Assembly (NCBI RefSeq): GCF_900129885.1
Contig: NZ_FQXE01000004.1
Span: 124,001-188,000, forward strand
Direction of reading: 5' to 3'
From: Pollutimonas bauzanensis
GTDB lineage: Bacteria; Pseudomonadota; Gammaproteobacteria; Burkholderiales; Burkholderiaceae_B
Length of the DNA: 64,000 bases
Numbering within the stretch: position 1 is the stretch's first letter; the number at the start of each line of letters is the position of its first letter. Positions 8,785 to 18,070 of this stretch are shown here, one piece after another. Below the pieces are notes generated by a model. That model did no database searches, was not told where the DNA came from, and saw nothing but the letters and a program-made list of their open reading frames with translations. Both the position numbers and the translations under genes were made by a program.

Positions 8785-10287
8785 CTAGTCCACCGCCTGG
8801 AACCCGACGCCGCAAGGGTCCAGCCTTATTCCGGCCGGCAGGTTCTTCCATGGCAGCTGCCGCAGGATCATGGGCATGAAACCGGGCGCCGCGCCGACAA
8901 TGATTTCCTCGGCGATAGGGGTGAAATCCGCGCGGAAATGGACGGCGCTTTTCACCACCAGGACAGCTTGCGCGGTGGGCTCCACACCGACGAAACGGAA
9001 CATGGCTTGATCCGCCATTTGCACTTTCCGGGAAGCGATGACCACACGCACGCCGTCGATCAACAGGCAGGCCGACGGCCCCATGTCGAGGCGAAAGCCG
9101 TGGTAGTAGGGGCCGGTGGCGTCGACCTTGCCGTCGGAAAGGCTTTCGATAAAGAAATCGCCCTCGAAAGGCTGGTCGTCGGCCAGACCCGCATTGCCGC
9201 CGATAGCCAGGCGTATGCGTTCGCCCTGGCCGCAAGCGTGGATCTTCGCGGCGGCGACAGGGTCGACAATCAGCCCAATGGCCGCGCGCTTTGCCTTGTT
9301 GCGCAACAGGGCGCGCAGCATGCCGGTGGTATCGGAGTTGCTGCCCGCGCCGGGATTGTCCTGGGCGTCGGCGATAACGATGGGCCTGGCGCTGGACAAG
9401 GCCTTCCCCATGGCATATTGCACCGCTTCGTCGGGGCTGTAAAGCTTGCCCGCGAACGATGCTTCAGCCGCATTCGCCGCGGCCGCCAGGCGATCGGCGG
9501 CGGCATTGGCGCTGGCCTGGTCATCGGCATAGGCCCAGATGACAGGCGAACACTCGGGGAAATCGGCAGCCGGAAAGCCAGTGGCGAACGACATATGCGT
9601 GACGTCCTTTTCGATCTCCGCCAACTGCTGATACAAGCCTTTGGCGGGTTGAATGTCGGTGCATTGCCAGCAGATTGGAATCAGGAAAGGCAGACGGCGC
9701 ACCGCGACTTTCGGGCGCACCCCGGCAGCCAGCCGGCCCTGCAGTTGCCGGTAGGCGCGGGCCCCGGTTTCCGCCATATCGACATGAGGATAGGTGCGAT
9801 AGGCTACCAGGATGTCCGCCTGCTCCAGCATTTGCGCGGTGACGTTGGCATGCAGGTCCAGGCTGGCCACGATAGGCACGTCGGGCCCCACCACCGCGCG
9901 CGCGCGACGCAGCAATTCGCCTTCGCCGTCATCGAAGGTTTGCGCCACCATGGCGCCATGCAAATCAAGATACACGGCGTCCACCGGCAAGGCGGCGCTG
10001 ATGCCGTCCACAATCATGCCGGCGATGCGCTCGTAAGCATCGGCCGCGACATGCGCCGATGGGCTGGCCGCGCACCAACTGGTGGGAACCAGGGTGTCGC
10101 CGGCGTCCAGCGCGCATTGGACGAAACCCGCCGCGGGTATATTGGCGCCGGCTATCGCCGGCCAGATGGCGTCGCGCGACAGCAGGCCGGGCCACCCGCC
10201 CCCGGCCAGGAAGGCATCCCAATCGGCCAGATCGGGCGCGAAGGTATTCGTTTCGTGTTGAAAACCACCATAAACAATGCGTGACAT
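8785..10287 (-). CDS. M81 family metallopeptidase (MlrC/microcystinase-like)
   Basis: The protein is 500 residues from the ATG at 10287, which has an AGGAAAG ribosome site; a longer reading frame from 10362 would overlap the previous gene and is less likely. It opens with SRIVYGGFQHETNTF, with the family metal residues His11 and Glu12. DLHGAM and SLDLHANVT follow in the N-terminal DUF1485 domain. The MlrC C-terminal domain makes up the rest. MlrC in microcystin degraders cleaves linearised peptides containing D- and beta-amino acids. It is the last gene of the D-serine dehydratase/peptide-importer operon, so a role in cutting unusual imported peptides is plausible. Microcystin itself is not implied. 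Confidence 0.9.
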   Translation of the reverse strand: MSRIVYGGFQHETNTFAPDLADWDAFLAGGGWPGLLSRDAIWPAIAGANIPAAGFVQCALDAGDTLVPTSWCAASPSAHVAADAYERIAGMIVDGISAALPVDAVYLDLHGAMVAQTFDDGEGELLRRARAVVGPDVPIVASLDLHANVTAQMLEQADILVAYRTYPHVDMAETGARAYRQLQGRLAAGVRPKVAVRRLPFLIPICWQCTDIQPAKGLYQQLAEIEKDVTHMSFATGFPAADFPECSPVIWAYADDQASANAAADRLAAAANAAEASFAGKLYSPDEAVQYAMGKALSSARPIVIADAQDNPGAGSNSDTTGMLRALLRNKAKRAAIGLIVDPVAAAKIHACGQGERIRLAIGGNAGLADDQPFEGDFFIESLSDGKVDATGPYYHGFRLDMGPSACLLIDGVRVVIASRKVQMADQAMFRFVGVEPTAQAVLVVKSAVHFRADFTPIAEEIIVGAAPGFMPMILRQLPWKNLPAGIRLDPCGVGFQAVD

Positions 10288-10358
10288 ATTCTTTCCTGCC
10301 TTTAACGAGTAATTGTTTGCACCGTATGCCGATGCGTGCTTCGAATGCGGTGCCCCGG

Positions 10359-12035
10359 TCATGCCGGCCTAAAGTTCTGGAAATCCCAACCGCGTCCGGG
10401 CGCGGCGTCTATCAAGGCCTTGGTGTAGCTTTGCTGCGGCTGGCTCAGAACCTTCCGGGCGCTGCCCGATTCCACGACCTTCCCGTGCTGCATCACCAGG
10501 ATGGTGTCGCAAATCTGCGCGGCGACCCGCAAGTCGTGGGTGATGAACAGCACCCCCACCCCGACCCGCTGCCGGATTTCCTCCAGCAGGTCCAGCACCT
10601 GCGCCTGCACGGATACGTCGAGGGCGGAAACGGCTTCGTCGGCGACGAGCACGTCCGGCTCCATCACCAGGGCGCGGGCAATGCAGATGCGTTGGCGCTG
10701 CCCGCCGGAAAATTGATGGGGATAGCGTTCCATCGTGTCGGCCGGCAAGCCGACCAGCTCCATGGCCCGCAGCGCCTGTTTCAGGGCGTCGCCGCGAGAC
10801 GTACCATAATTGAGCAGACCTTCGATAATGGAATCGCCCACGCGGCGCCTGGGGTTCAGGCTGCGGTAGGGATCCTGGAAAATGATCTGGATGCGCTTGC
10901 GCATGGGCATAAGCTGGCTGCGCCCCATAACGGTGATGTCGTCATCGTGCAGCCTGATCTCCCCGGAGCTGGGGTCTATCAGCCTGACCACGCAGCGCGC
11001 CACGGTGGACTTTCCCGACCCCGACTCGCCGACGATGCCGAGGATTTCGCCGCGCCGCAGCGTCAGGGCGACATCGCTGGCGGCTGGCACTTGTTCGGAC
11101 TTGCTGAACAGCTTTTTGGTTTTCTCGTAGAACTTGCACAGCCCGCGCACTTTCAGGATGATCTCGCCAGCCGGGGCGCAACGCTCGTGGGGAACAAGGC
11201 TGGGCACCGATGACACCAGCATGCGGGTGTAATCCTGCTGCGGGCGCGCAAGTATCTGATCGCGCGTTCCCGTTTCAACCACGCAGCCCTGGTTCATGAC
11301 CAGGATGCGATCGGCGATCTCCGCCACGACGCCAAAATCGTGGGTGATGAAGATCACGGCTGTGCCGTGCCTGGCCTGCAATTCGCGGATCAGGGCGAGA
11401 ATCTGCTTCTGCGTGGTCACATCCAGGGCCGTCGTGGGCTCATCGGCGATGAGCAGCCTGGGCTTGAGGATCAAGGCCATCGCAATGACAATGCGCTGGC
11501 GCTGGCCGCCCGACAATTGATGCGGATAAGAATCGTAAATGCGTTCGATATCGGGCAGATGCACGGAATCCAGCATGGCCAGCACCTGGCGGCGCCTCTC
11601 GGCGGCCCCCGTCCTGGTATGCAGCTTGAGCACTTCTTCGACCTGGGCGCCCACGCGGTGGACCGGGTTGAGCGCCGTCATGGGTTCCTGGAACACCATG
11701 GCTATCTTGGAAGCGCGCAGTTTGCGCAGGCGGCTGTCGCTCGCCTTGAGGACGTCTTCGCCGTCGATTTCGATTTCCCCGGCCATCGCGGTCAAGGCGT
11801 CTTTAGGCAACAGGCCCATTACCGCCAGGGAGGTCACCGATTTACCCGACCCCGATTCGCCGACGATGCACAGTGTTTCACCAGCATGGACCTGCAGGCT
11901 CATGCCGTGGACTATCGGGCGCCCCAGGCCGGCTGCGCCGTCGGCGCCACGGCTGGCGTTGACGGACAGGTTTCTTATGGTCAATACCGGAGCGTTGCCG
12001 CTGCCGCTATCGTTCTCTTGCGCTGTCTGAGTCAT
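10359..12035 (-). CDS. fused peptide ABC transporter ATPase (two nucleotide-binding domains)
   Basis: The protein is 558 residues from the ATG at 12035, chosen for its AGGAAAC ribosome site; the upstream in-frame ATG lies inside the preceding permease gene. Two cassettes are present, with Walker A GESGSGKS at residues 59-66 and GESGSGKST near residue 335. Each has an LSGGQRQR or FSGGQRQR signature. It is the DppDF equivalent for the permease pair 12070-13921. The shorter C-terminal extensions than in the GsiA-like protein at 4840 show that it is a separate paralogue. Confidence 0.9.
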   Translation of the reverse strand: MTQTAQENDSGSGNAPVLTIRNLSVNASRGADGAAGLGRPIVHGMSLQVHAGETLCIVGESGSGKSVTSLAVMGLLPKDALTAMAGEIEIDGEDVLKASDSRLRKLRASKIAMVFQEPMTALNPVHRVGAQVEEVLKLHTRTGAAERRRQVLAMLDSVHLPDIERIYDSYPHQLSGGQRQRIVIAMALILKPRLLIADEPTTALDVTTQKQILALIRELQARHGTAVIFITHDFGVVAEIADRILVMNQGCVVETGTRDQILARPQQDYTRMLVSSVPSLVPHERCAPAGEIILKVRGLCKFYEKTKKLFSKSEQVPAASDVALTLRRGEILGIVGESGSGKSTVARCVVRLIDPSSGEIRLHDDDITVMGRSQLMPMRKRIQIIFQDPYRSLNPRRRVGDSIIEGLLNYGTSRGDALKQALRAMELVGLPADTMERYPHQFSGGQRQRICIARALVMEPDVLVADEAVSALDVSVQAQVLDLLEEIRQRVGVGVLFITHDLRVAAQICDTILVMQHGKVVESGSARKVLSQPQQSYTKALIDAAPGRGWDFQNFRPA

Positions 12036-12069
12036 GATTGTTTCCTGGTCTTCGTTCAAGGCGCGCGCC

Positions 12070-12972
12070 TCACAACCGGCGCGACATGCGCGGATCCAGC
12101 GCATCGCGCATGGCGTCGCCCAGCACGTTTACGCTCAGCACGGTCAAGGACAGCAGCACGCCCGGATACAGCACCAGCCCCGGAAGCAGCTGAAAATAGG
12201 CGCGGCCTTCGGCCATGATGTTGCCCCACGAGGAGGTTTCAGGCGGAACCCCCGCCCCCAGAAAACTGAGAATGGCTTCTGTCAGAATGGCCGACGCAAA
12301 CACATAAGTGCCTTGCACGACGAGCGGCGCGATGGTGTTGGGGACCAGGTGGCGCAGCATCAGCGTGAAGGTCGGCGTGCCCAGGGCCACCGCGGCTTCG
12401 ACATAGGGTTCGTTGCGCACGCTCAGAATCACGCTGCGCACCAGCCGCACTACGCGCGGGACTTCCGGAACCGTGATCGCGATCATTACCGTCATCAGGC
12501 TGGCGCCCGAAAGCGACACCAGGGCGATCGCGAGCAAGATGCCTGGAATCGCCATGAGGCCGTCCATGACGCGCATGACGATGGCGTCTATCCAGCGGAA
12601 ATAGCCCGCCACCACGCCTATGGCCAGGCCTGTCGCCATGCTGAACACCGCCACCCCCAGGCCGACGATCAGCGACACGCGCGCGCCATACAGCACGCGC
12701 GAAAATACATCGCGCCCATAGGCGTCCGTGCCCAGCCAGTGCGCTCCTGTAATGGGCTTCAATCGAACGCCGGGATTGATGGCGGTCGGATCGACCGTAT
12801 GCAGCCATGGAGCAAGAATGGCAACAAAAATGACCAGCGCAAGTATGAAGAGCGATATCAGCACGGGGCCGCCCCGGAGCGTCCGGGCAAATGCCGACTG
12901 GATCTGCGCCGGTCCGGGACCAGCATCGCCCGGGGATGAACCCGCGGGCAAGGTCGTTGTAGCGTTTGTCAT
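12070..12972 (-). CDS. peptide ABC transporter permease, DppC type
   Basis: The 300-residue permease starts at 12972, 7 bases after the stop of the DppB-type gene; the longer frame would overlap that gene. A polar N-tail is followed by a membrane helix near residues 35-58. The region GTDAYGRDVFSRVLYGARVSL is the conserved motif of DppC/OppC proteins, and the EAA loop reads EAAVALGTPTFTLMLRHLVPNTIAP. It is the second channel subunit of the importer linked to D-serine dehydratase. Confidence 0.9.
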   Translation of the reverse strand: MTNATTTLPAGSSPGDAGPGPAQIQSAFARTLRGGPVLISLFILALVIFVAILAPWLHTVDPTAINPGVRLKPITGAHWLGTDAYGRDVFSRVLYGARVSLIVGLGVAVFSMATGLAIGVVAGYFRWIDAIVMRVMDGLMAIPGILLAIALVSLSGASLMTVMIAITVPEVPRVVRLVRSVILSVRNEPYVEAAVALGTPTFTLMLRHLVPNTIAPLVVQGTYVFASAILTEAILSFLGAGVPPETSSWGNIMAEGRAYFQLLPGLVLYPGVLLSLTVLSVNVLGDAMRDALDPRMSRRL

Positions 12973-12979
12973 GTCGGCC

Positions 12980-13921
12980 TCAGTAACGGATGCGTGGATC
13001 GAACACGGTGTACAGCGCGTCGACAATAAGATTGATGAAAACGTAGACGAAGGCGAACAGCAGTATCAACGCCTGTATGACCGGGTAATCGCGCGCCAGC
13101 ACGGCTTCCACGACCAGCCGGCCCAGCCCCGGCAAGTTGAAGACGGACTCCGTCACCACAACGCCGCTGATCAGCATCGCTACCCCGACGCCTATGATGG
13201 TGACGATGGGGACGGCGGCATTGCGCAAGGCATGGCCGGTCAGTACGCTGCGCTCGCGCAGGCCCTTGGCGCGCGCGGTGCGAATGAAATCCTCGCCCAT
13301 TACCTCGATGATGCTGGTACGGGTAATGCGGGCGATCAATGCTATGTATACGGTGCTGAGCGCAATCGTGGGCAGAACGAGGGCTTGCGCGAACGGCCAG
13401 AGGCCGGCCGCAAGTGGTTTGTAGCCTTGCACCGGAAACCAGCCCAGTTTCAGCGAGAACACAAGAATCATCACGTACGCCGTCACGAATACGGGCACCG
13501 AGAAACCCAGCACCGATGCCGCCATGACGAGGCGGTCCAGCGGTTTCCCCTGGCGCCAGGCAGCCAGTATTCCCAGGGGAATGGCCACCAGGACAGATAA
13601 AGTGATGGTGCTCAGGCACAGGGCCAGCGACGGCCCCATGCGCTGGCCTATCATCTCGGCCACAGGCACGCCGGAAAGCAGGGAGGTGCCCAGATCGCCT
13701 TGAAGCAAGCGCCATATCCAGATAAGGAACTGGACATACATCGGCTCGTCCAACCCCATCATCCGGCGTATTTCTTCAAGCTGCTGCGGTGTGGCGGAAT
13801 CACCCGCAATGATGGCCGCGGGGTCCCCCGGAGTCAGCCTGAGTATGGCGAACACCACCGCCGCGACCATGGCCATGACGGGAATCGATGCCGCGGTGCG
13901 CCGCAGGATAAAGTTAAACAT
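12980..13921 (-). CDS. peptide ABC transporter permease, DppB type
   Basis: This is a 313-residue permease beginning MFNFILRRTAASIPVMAMV, followed by the LTPGDPAAIIAGD motif. The ATPase-contacting loop reads [25 protein letters not shown]. It is 7 bases after the binding-protein gene, showing tight operon structure. It forms the import channel with the DppC-type protein immediately downstream. The family is certain; the ligand is unknown. Confidence 0.9.
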   Translation of the reverse strand: MFNFILRRTAASIPVMAMVAAVVFAILRLTPGDPAAIIAGDSATPQQLEEIRRMMGLDEPMYVQFLIWIWRLLQGDLGTSLLSGVPVAEMIGQRMGPSLALCLSTITLSVLVAIPLGILAAWRQGKPLDRLVMAASVLGFSVPVFVTAYVMILVFSLKLGWFPVQGYKPLAAGLWPFAQALVLPTIALSTVYIALIARITRTSIIEVMGEDFIRTARAKGLRERSVLTGHALRNAAVPIVTIIGVGVAMLISGVVVTESVFNLPGLGRLVVEAVLARDYPVIQALILLFAFVYVFINLIVDALYTVFDPRIRY

Positions 13922-13928
13922 GGCCGGC

Positions 13929-15518
13929 TCAGCTTGCTGATTTCTTGATGTTCCAGAAGACCGGCGCGGGCGATTCCAGCATGCCCGTCAGGTTCTTGCG
14001 GAAAGCCCCGGGCACGAAGTACTGGCCCATGGGCAGCAGCACGCCTTCGTCTATGACCAGTTGCTGGATATCGTTGGCCAATTGCTTGCGCTTGGCTTCA
14101 TCGGCAGTGCGCGAGAATTCGACGCGCAATTCTTCGATTTTCGGCACATTGGGCCAGCCGAACCAGGCTTGTGTGCCGTTGGCGGCGACGCCGAAGGCGC
14201 GCAGGGGATCGAGCGCCTCGGCCATTACATTATTGGTGGCGAAGATATTCCAGCCGCCGGCCTTGGGATCTGCCTGGACCGCGCGGCGCGTCACCACCGT
14301 CTGCCAGTCCATGGCTTGCATGTCCACCTTGAAACCGGCGGCGCGCAAAGCCTGGGCGATGACGACGGGCTGGGCGTTCACCGACGGGGTATCGGTAGGC
14401 TGCAGGATAACGACAGGCGTGTTGTCGTAGCCGGCTTCTTTCAGCAGCGCCCTGGCTTTGTCGATATTGCCTTTGACGGTGACTTCGGCGCCCGCCTGGC
14501 TGTCATAAGGCAAGCCGCAGCCGAACAGGGCGGCGCAGGTCTTGTAGTACTTGGGGTCGCCGATCAAGGCCTGCAGGACGCTTTCCTGGTCCACGGCGTA
14601 CATGGCTGCCTGGCGGATCTTCTTGTTGTCGAAGGGCGCATGCAGGTGATTCATGCGCATCACGGTCTGGTAGCCTTGCGGATCGAGCACCTGGACTTTG
14701 ATGTCGGCATTGCTCTCGACGATGGGAGCCAGGTCGTAAGGGAGCTGTTCAAGGTAGTCGATTTCGCCGCTGACCAGCGCATTGACCGAGGTCATGGCGT
14801 CGGGCGTGGCTATCCATTTCACGCGATCGACGTAGACGTTCTTGCCGCCGGCCATGCCGCTCGCCGCTTCTTTCCGGGGAACGTAGTCGGCGTTCTTTTC
14901 ATACACGACCTGCAGGCCCGGCCTGAACTCCGCCACCACCATCTTGAAAGGACCCGACCCGATATATTCCTTGATGGGCTGATTGGCGGGGGTATCGGCA
15001 ATGCGCTTGGGCATCATGAAAGGGGCTATGCCGCTGGGCTTGGCCAGCGCGCGCACCGCCAGGTCGGTCGGCTCCTTGAACGTCATGACAAAGCGCTTGG
15101 CGTCCAGAACCTTCATTTCAGACATTTGGGCGCTCATCATCTGGCCCATCTTGTCCTGCTGCGCCCAGCGCTTGATGGAAGCAACGCAATCATCGGCGGT
15201 GACGGCCGCGCCGTCATGCCATTTCAAGCCGTCGCGCAAGGTAAAGGTATAGGACTTGCCGTCGCCGGACGCTTCCCAGCTTTCGGCCATCTGCGGCTTT
15301 ATATTGTTTTGCGCGTCGGTGGCCAGCAGGGTGTCATAGATCATATAGCCGTGATTGCGCGTAATATGCGCCGTGGTCATGACCGGATCCAGCACGCGCA
15401 GGCTGGAATGCATGACCGCGGTGATGGTCTGGGCATGAAGCGACGGGGCCACGGCCGCGGCGGCAAGCGCGGCGGCGAACAAGAGTTTGCGCGGCGAGAA
15501 CAGCTTTTGTTTTGACAT
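13929..15518 (-). CDS. periplasmic SBP family 5 binding protein
   Basis: The protein is 529 residues from the ATG at 15518. A longer frame from 15740 would run back into the dehydratase gene and is rejected. The signal peptide is clear (KLLFAAALAAAAVAPSLHAQ). The mature protein contains LRDGLKWHDGAAVTADDCVASI, the SBP_bac_5 hallmark. It is 61 bases behind D-serine dehydratase and in front of its permeases. The ligand is inferred to be a peptide or amino-acid conjugate that yields D-serine or a related D-amino acid. Confidence 0.9.
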   Translation of the reverse strand: MSKQKLFSPRKLLFAAALAAAAVAPSLHAQTITAVMHSSLRVLDPVMTTAHITRNHGYMIYDTLLATDAQNNIKPQMAESWEASGDGKSYTFTLRDGLKWHDGAAVTADDCVASIKRWAQQDKMGQMMSAQMSEMKVLDAKRFVMTFKEPTDLAVRALAKPSGIAPFMMPKRIADTPANQPIKEYIGSGPFKMVVAEFRPGLQVVYEKNADYVPRKEAASGMAGGKNVYVDRVKWIATPDAMTSVNALVSGEIDYLEQLPYDLAPIVESNADIKVQVLDPQGYQTVMRMNHLHAPFDNKKIRQAAMYAVDQESVLQALIGDPKYYKTCAALFGCGLPYDSQAGAEVTVKGNIDKARALLKEAGYDNTPVVILQPTDTPSVNAQPVVIAQALRAAGFKVDMQAMDWQTVVTRRAVQADPKAGGWNIFATNNVMAEALDPLRAFGVAANGTQAWFGWPNVPKIEELRVEFSRTADEAKRKQLANDIQQLVIDEGVLLPMGQYFVPGAFRKNLTGMLESPAPVFWNIKKSAS

Positions 15519-15579
15519 GGTTTTACCTTGCTTTGGTGGTAGGAAAGAGCCAGGCGGGCAGGCTCGTGGGAGCTTCTTT

Positions 15580-16926
15580 CTATAAAGCGATGGAACTGGC
15601 GCTGCTGAAGCCGGCTTCGGTGGCCTGGGCGACGGTTCTTCCCCGCTCCAGGAAATCGGCGTATTCGTCGTCGGGCACGAAAAGGCCGCCGGTAGTCCAC
15701 AGGATGTGATTGGCCCGATGCATGCTGGGGTGCAAACCATGCCGCCTCAAGTACGCCTGCCCGATCTCGCCGCCCAGCAGCATGCGCGGGCCGCTGAACG
15801 CGGCGGCGGCCGACGGTTCAATGCGGATATTTTCCTGAACGTGCAGCCAATACAGATCGGCGAACAAGGTATCGTCCGAGGTGGTGGCGATGCCCGCGAG
15901 CAGCGGACGCATTTCCTCAATGGCGAGCTGCGAAGCCGCGGGAACGGCCAGCCCGTCGGCATGGGTGGCGTTGTCCAGGCCCACGTCGTACACGGTAATG
16001 CCCGCCCAGTCGGGGTTCTGCATCTGCGCCAGGAAGCATGGCGATGCCGTCGGCTCGACAAAGAAACAATGCACCGCGTCGCCGAAGATATGTTTGAGTC
16101 CGAAGGTCACGCCGGCGGGCGCCCCGCCCACCCCGCAGGGCAGGTAAACGAACAGCGGGTGCTCGGCATCGACCGCGATGGCCAGTTCCTCAAGCTGGGC
16201 GCGCAGCCTGAACGCGGCAACGCCATAGCCCGAAAACAGCAGGCGCGACTGCTCGTCGTCGACAAAATAGGTGTATGGATCCGCGCTCGCGCGCACCCTG
16301 CCCGCCTCGACGGCTTCGCTGTAGTCGCCGGAATATTCCAGCACGGTAACCCCATGCCGGCGCAGGCGGTCTTTCTTCCATTGCTTGGCTTCGGCCGACA
16401 TATGCACGGTGGCGCGAAAGCCCAATGCCGCCGCCATGATGCCTATGCTCAGGCCAAGATTGCCGGTGGAACCCACTGAAATTTCATGCTGGCTGAATAT
16501 CGACCGGGCCGCGGGCGACGCCAGTTCAAGATAGTCGCCGCGGGGACCGGGCAAGCCATGCCGGCGCGCCAGCGATTCAGCGAACTCCAGCACTTCGTGT
16601 ATCCCGCCCCTGGCCTTGATGGACCCCGCGATGGGCAGGGCGTGATCGGCCTTGATCCAGAACTTTCCGTAGCGGCCGCCGGGGTTTTCGATGCCCGCGA
16701 CCGAAGGCAGCTCGAGCAAAGCGGACTCGATGATGCCATGGCTTTCGGCGAGCTCGGGGAAGAGCCCGGCCAACAAGGGAGCGAACCTCGCGAGACGGGC
16801 TTCAGCCTCTCTTACATTGTTTATAGTAATGGAGTTGATGGCGGGTCCATCGTCGGACGAACGAATTTCAGGATTCAGCCAAAGCTGTGGCAAACTGCTG
16901 ATTTTACGTGAACGGTTGCTGCGCAT
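15580..16926 (-). CDS. dsdA: D-serine ammonia-lyase (D-serine dehydratase)
   Basis: The protein is 448 residues from the ATG at 16926, which has an AGGG ribosome site; an ATG at 16959 is an alternative. Length and motifs match DsdA (about 440 residues). The PLP lysine is Lys104 in PIAGSIKARGGIHEVL. The phosphate-binding loop is SVGSTGNLGLSIG, and LPCGVGGAPAGVTFGLKHIF is the expected glycine loop. It converts D-serine to pyruvate and ammonia in the cytoplasm. A DsdC-like LysR gene is divergent at 17053, the standard dsdC/dsdA arrangement. The usual permease DsdX is replaced here by a peptide-type ABC importer, which is unusual. Confidence 0.92.
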   Translation of the reverse strand: MRSNRSRKISSLPQLWLNPEIRSSDDGPAINSITINNVREAEARLARFAPLLAGLFPELAESHGIIESALLELPSVAGIENPGGRYGKFWIKADHALPIAGSIKARGGIHEVLEFAESLARRHGLPGPRGDYLELASPAARSIFSQHEISVGSTGNLGLSIGIMAAALGFRATVHMSAEAKQWKKDRLRRHGVTVLEYSGDYSEAVEAGRVRASADPYTYFVDDEQSRLLFSGYGVAAFRLRAQLEELAIAVDAEHPLFVYLPCGVGGAPAGVTFGLKHIFGDAVHCFFVEPTASPCFLAQMQNPDWAGITVYDVGLDNATHADGLAVPAASQLAIEEMRPLLAGIATTSDDTLFADLYWLHVQENIRIEPSAAAAFSGPRMLLGGEIGQAYLRRHGLHPSMHRANHILWTTGGLFVPDDEYADFLERGRTVAQATEAGFSSASSIAL

Positions 16927-17018
16927 CAGTATTTTCCCTAGTGTTTCCGGGATTTCCATACGGCCGGAATGGGTATGTTCATGGACCTGATTCTGGCGGC
17001 GCAATGCGGATCTGGCAA

Positions 17019-17053
17019 ACCATTTATATTAACTTTGTTGTTAGTCAAACTAA
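17019..17053. promoter_or_regulatory. candidate LysR operator between dsdA and its regulator
   Basis: The 126-base divergent region becomes AT-rich next to the regulator start. It contains the overlapping dyads TAAC-N6-GTTA (17030-17043) and TTAGT-CAA-ACTAA (17041-17053), the latter touching the ATG of the LysR gene. A TTGACT hexamer on the minus strand (17043-17048) may be the -35 of the dsdA operon. Its spacing to any TATAAT-like hexamer is poor, consistent with activator dependence. The assignment rests on position and symmetry only. Confidence 0.35.
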
Positions 17054-18015
17054 TGAAATACAAGCTCTCTTCTTCTGTGCTCACATGGCTGCGCTGCTTT
17101 GACGCGGCCGCGCGCAACAACAGTTTCACCAAGGCGGCCGCCGAATTGCACGTCACCCAGGGCTCCGTCAGCCAGCAAGTCAAGCTGCTGGAAGAACACC
17201 TGGGCGTTCCCCTGTTCCATCGCACGCGCCGCAGCCTCGTGCTGTCGCAGGACGGCTTTCGGCTGGCCATGGCGGTCGGCCAGTCGTTCCAGGTTCTGAA
17301 CGATGCCCTGGGGCAGATACAGAACAGTGGACAAAACCATGCGCTGAACCTGAGCTGCTCGCCATCGTTCGCCATGATGTGGCTCACTCCGCGCATGGGG
17401 CAGCTGTTGCGCGAGCATCCCGATCTGTCGGTGCGTGTCCACGGGGAATTCCAGGCGCTGGATCGCTTCCGCATGGAAGAAGAACAGATCGAAGCGGGCA
17501 TACGCTTCGATCTCGGCCACTATTCCGACCTGGACGCGGTGGAGTTCCTGGACGAATGGCTCGTGCCGGTCGCCAGCCCGGCGTTTATCGCGGCCCACCC
17601 CGAAATCAGGCAGCCGTCCGACCTGCCCAGCTCGCTCATGCTGCACGACGCCATGCCGTGGGACAACGCGCCGGAGGATGCGGAATGGGCAACGTGGCTG
17701 GAAGGTGTGGATGCGCCGCTTCCAGCGCTGCACGAAGGCCTGCACTTCAATTTGTCGCAACTGGCGGTGACCGCCGCTTTGACGGGGCAGGGCGTAGCCA
17801 TGGGCAGGCTGGCGCTGGTGCTGGACGATTTATTGAAAGGCCGCCTGGTGCAGCTGTTTTCCAGGCCGGTGCGCTCCAGGGCTTCATATCATTTCATTTC
17901 CATGCACCAGCCCAAAGAAAACCTGAGCATCATCGAGATCTGGCTGCAGCGGGAAAGCAAGCGGTTTAAAAAAGCGCGCGACGCCTGGTTCAAGACGCTT
18001 GCGTGCAAACCCTAG
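17053..18015 (+). CDS. dsdC: LysR family regulator, DsdC/GcvA-like
   Basis: The protein is 320 residues from the ATG at 17053; upstream in-frame ATGs would read through the promoter region. The helix-turn-helix spans about residues 8-65 (FDAAARNNSFTKAAAELHVTQGSVSQQVKLLEEHLG), with sequence features of the GcvA/DsdC subgroup. The remainder is a LysR substrate-binding domain. Divergence from the D-serine dehydratase gene makes it the likely D-serine-responsive activator of that operon. It could also influence the cupin operon that starts 55 bases downstream. Confidence 0.85.
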   Translation: MKYKLSSSVLTWLRCFDAAARNNSFTKAAAELHVTQGSVSQQVKLLEEHLGVPLFHRTRRSLVLSQDGFRLAMAVGQSFQVLNDALGQIQNSGQNHALNLSCSPSFAMMWLTPRMGQLLREHPDLSVRVHGEFQALDRFRMEEEQIEAGIRFDLGHYSDLDAVEFLDEWLVPVASPAFIAAHPEIRQPSDLPSSLMLHDAMPWDNAPEDAEWATWLEGVDAPLPALHEGLHFNLSQLAVTAALTGQGVAMGRLALVLDDLLKGRLVQLFSRPVRSRASYHFISMHQPKENLSIIEIWLQRESKRFKKARDAWFKTLACKP

Positions 18016-18034
18016 CTTGCGGCAGAATTTTATA

Positions 18035-18058
18035 TGTGTAAAACTGTTTTCATACACA
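18035..18058. promoter_or_regulatory. dyad in front of the cupin-Bug operon
   Basis: TGTGTA (18035-18040) and TACACA (18053-18058) are inverted repeats flanking an inner AAAAC-T-GTTTT dyad. The site ends 12 bases before the cupin ATG and overlaps the AGGA ribosome site. A repressor binding here would affect both transcription and translation. The IclR regulator at 21954 and the LysR at 17053 are the nearest candidate binders. Confidence 0.35.
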
Positions 18059-18070
18059 GGAAATAAAAGC

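Noticed and set aside
8785-10287. Microcystin degradation (mlr) cluster
   Set aside because: Only an MlrC-family protein is present. MlrA and MlrB are absent, and M81 proteins are common in Burkholderiales without that function.
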